In this document: positions 63,041-64,000 of the stretch, one piece after another
Layout: each line of letters opens with the position of its first letter
Position numbering within the stretch: position 1 is the stretch's first letter
DNA from: Neocallimastix lanati (nom. inval.)
Lineage: Eukaryota > Neocallimastigomycota > Neocallimastigomycetes > Neocallimastigales > Neocallimastigaceae
DNA: 64,000 nucleotides
Assembly (NCBI GenBank): GCA_016946835.1
Contig: JACVTC010000013.1
Location: forward strand, 1,015,001-1,079,000
Direction of reading: 5' to 3'
The notes under the pieces: model-generated
What the model saw: only the letters and a program-made list of their open reading frames with translations
Databases searched by the model: none
Told to the model about the DNA's origin: nothing
Position numbers and translations under genes: made by a program

Positions 63041-63132
63041 ATATATGTAAGATAGTTTATGCTATATATGTAAGATAGTTTATGCTATATATGTAAGATA
63101 GTTTATGCTATATATGTAAGATAGTTTATGCT
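63041..63132. repeat. 23-bp tandem repeat, 4 copies
   Basis: Four identical copies of a 23-bp unit (atatatgtaagatagtttat plus gct), starting at 63041, 63064, 63087 and 63110. They lie about 350 bp beyond the CTP synthase stop. Confidence 0.95.
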
Positions 63133-63489
63133 ATAATTATGCTATTTGATTGTATTTTACATTTTGTTTCTTTCTTTTTTTTTTTAATACATATTTATTG
63201 TAAATGATTAATTTTTTATTTTTTTTTTTTTTTTAATAGTTACTACATGTATATATGTTATAATTATTACTAAAACAAAATTATTAATAGTAATTATTTT
63301 AAAAAAAAAAAATTTTAAATAAATGAATAATTTAATAAAAAAAAAAATCTATTATTAATATAAATATTTTTGAAATATTTCATAAAAAAGATTAAATATA
63401 TGATTATTTTAATAATATTAGATACTTTTTGCCTTTTTTTTTCTCCTTTTTTTTATTAATGAACCTTAAATGATGATTATATGTTAAAT
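63133..63489. other. 3' flank of CTP synthase
   Basis: A/T-rich with poly-T runs (63175-63186, 63218-63234). It probably contains the 3' UTR and polyadenylation site of the CTP synthase gene. No separate feature. Confidence 0.5.
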
Positions 63490-64000
63490 TTATTGTTCAT
63501 CGGTAGTTGGAGCATCAACTGGAGTTTGTTGAGAAAGTGGGTTTAATTCGGTAAGACTTGAAATTTCAGAAATTTCTGTAAAACTACGGTATCTACCTAA
63601 GTTACCTCTATTTTTTTCTGGTAATTCTAAGGATTCAAAGTAAGTTTCTAATAAACCAGAAGCAGCTAAGATAAGACCCAAGAAGAGTGGAGATGGATTT
63701 AATGGACGAGTTTTGTATTCTGGATGGAATTGAGAAGCAACAAAGTATGGATGACCTTCTAATTCTAAAATTTCCATACGTTCACCAGTTTCATCACGAC
63801 CAACGAAACGAAGACCATGCTTTTCTAATTCTGGTACATATTTTGGATTAACTTCATATCTGTGACGATGTCTTTCACTAATAGATTCACGACCACCATA
63901 GAGCTTTTTAGCAATACTATCATAATCTTTAACAAAGTTAGTAACTCTGGAACCTAAACGCATAGTACCACCCATTTGAGTCTTTGAACCTTCTGGCATG
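63490..64000 (-). CDS. URA7: CTP synthase, C-terminal part
   Basis: The gene enters from the right edge on the minus strand and ends at TAA 63490-63492, giving 169-170 residues of the glutamine amidotransferase domain. [18 protein letters not shown] matches the conserved CTP synthase block just before the GATase end. [10 protein letters not shown] follows, and [10 protein letters not shown] carries the catalytic His and Glu of the class I amidotransferase triad. The Cys and the whole synthetase domain lie outside the window. The enzyme makes CTP from UTP, ATP and glutamine, often in cytoplasmic filaments. A short Ser/Thr-rich tail ends the protein. Codon use is C/G-richer than neighbours, as for a well-expressed gene. 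Confidence 0.96.
   Translation of the reverse strand, partial: MPEGSKTQMGGTMRLGSRVTNFVKDYDSIAKKLYGGRESISERHRHRYEVNPKYVPELEKHGLRFVGRDETGERMEILELEGHPYFVASQFHPEYKTRPLNPSPLFLGLILAASGLLETYFESLELPEKNRGNLGRYRSFTEISEISSLTELNPLSQQTPVDAPTTDEQ

Overview
The window is extremely AT-rich eukaryotic DNA with short GT-AG introns, long poly-A/poly-T and trinucleotide runs, and Asn-, Lys- and Glu-rich proteins. It carries two genes for proteins of flagellar doublet microtubules (RIB43A and CFAP210), a cell-surface LRR protein whose repeats each lie on their own exon, an anillin/Bud4-like protein and a Ty1/copia element. Together these suggest a zoosporic early-diverging fungus. An anaerobic gut fungus (Neocallimastigomycota) is my best inference, but no species marker is visible. 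All eight host genes whose 3' end is in view stop with TAA.

Layout. 1-8148 (+) is the 3' part of a large ankyrin-repeat/anillin-like/PH gene. 8.15-21.1 kb is gene-poor and filled with decayed elements: copia RNase H and LINE relics, a small TIR element, a possible transposase relic, a degenerate APE-type LINE (about 11.5-14.85 kb) and a tRNA-like repeat element. 21163-23933 (+) is the LRR membrane protein. 25.3-30.1 kb holds two decayed chromodomain Ty3/gypsy elements on the minus strand plus an opposed RT fragment. 31912-34417 (-) is RIB43A/RIBC2. 35990-42005 (+) is a young Ty1/copia element with identical LTRs but a damaged RT. 42377-45440 (+) is CFAP210. 48212-54428 (-) is a 14-exon RhoGAP with a FAM13-like C-terminus. 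56387-57215 (-) is ribosomal protein eL27, containing what reads as a U12-type AT-AC intron. 59837-61007 (+) is a TMEM18 homologue. 63490-64000 (-) is the C-terminal end of CTP synthase.

How they relate. RIB43A and CFAP210 are divergently transcribed and both act inside the doublet microtubules of flagella; the copia element sits in the region between them. The anillin-like and RhoGAP proteins both point to Rho-linked cortex and cytokinesis control but are not adjacent. The other genes are housekeeping. Exon boundaries were traced by hand. The RhoGAP (1305 aa), CFAP210 (568 aa), RIB43A (370 aa), eL27 (135 aa) and LRR (666 aa) models each close in frame, which supports them.
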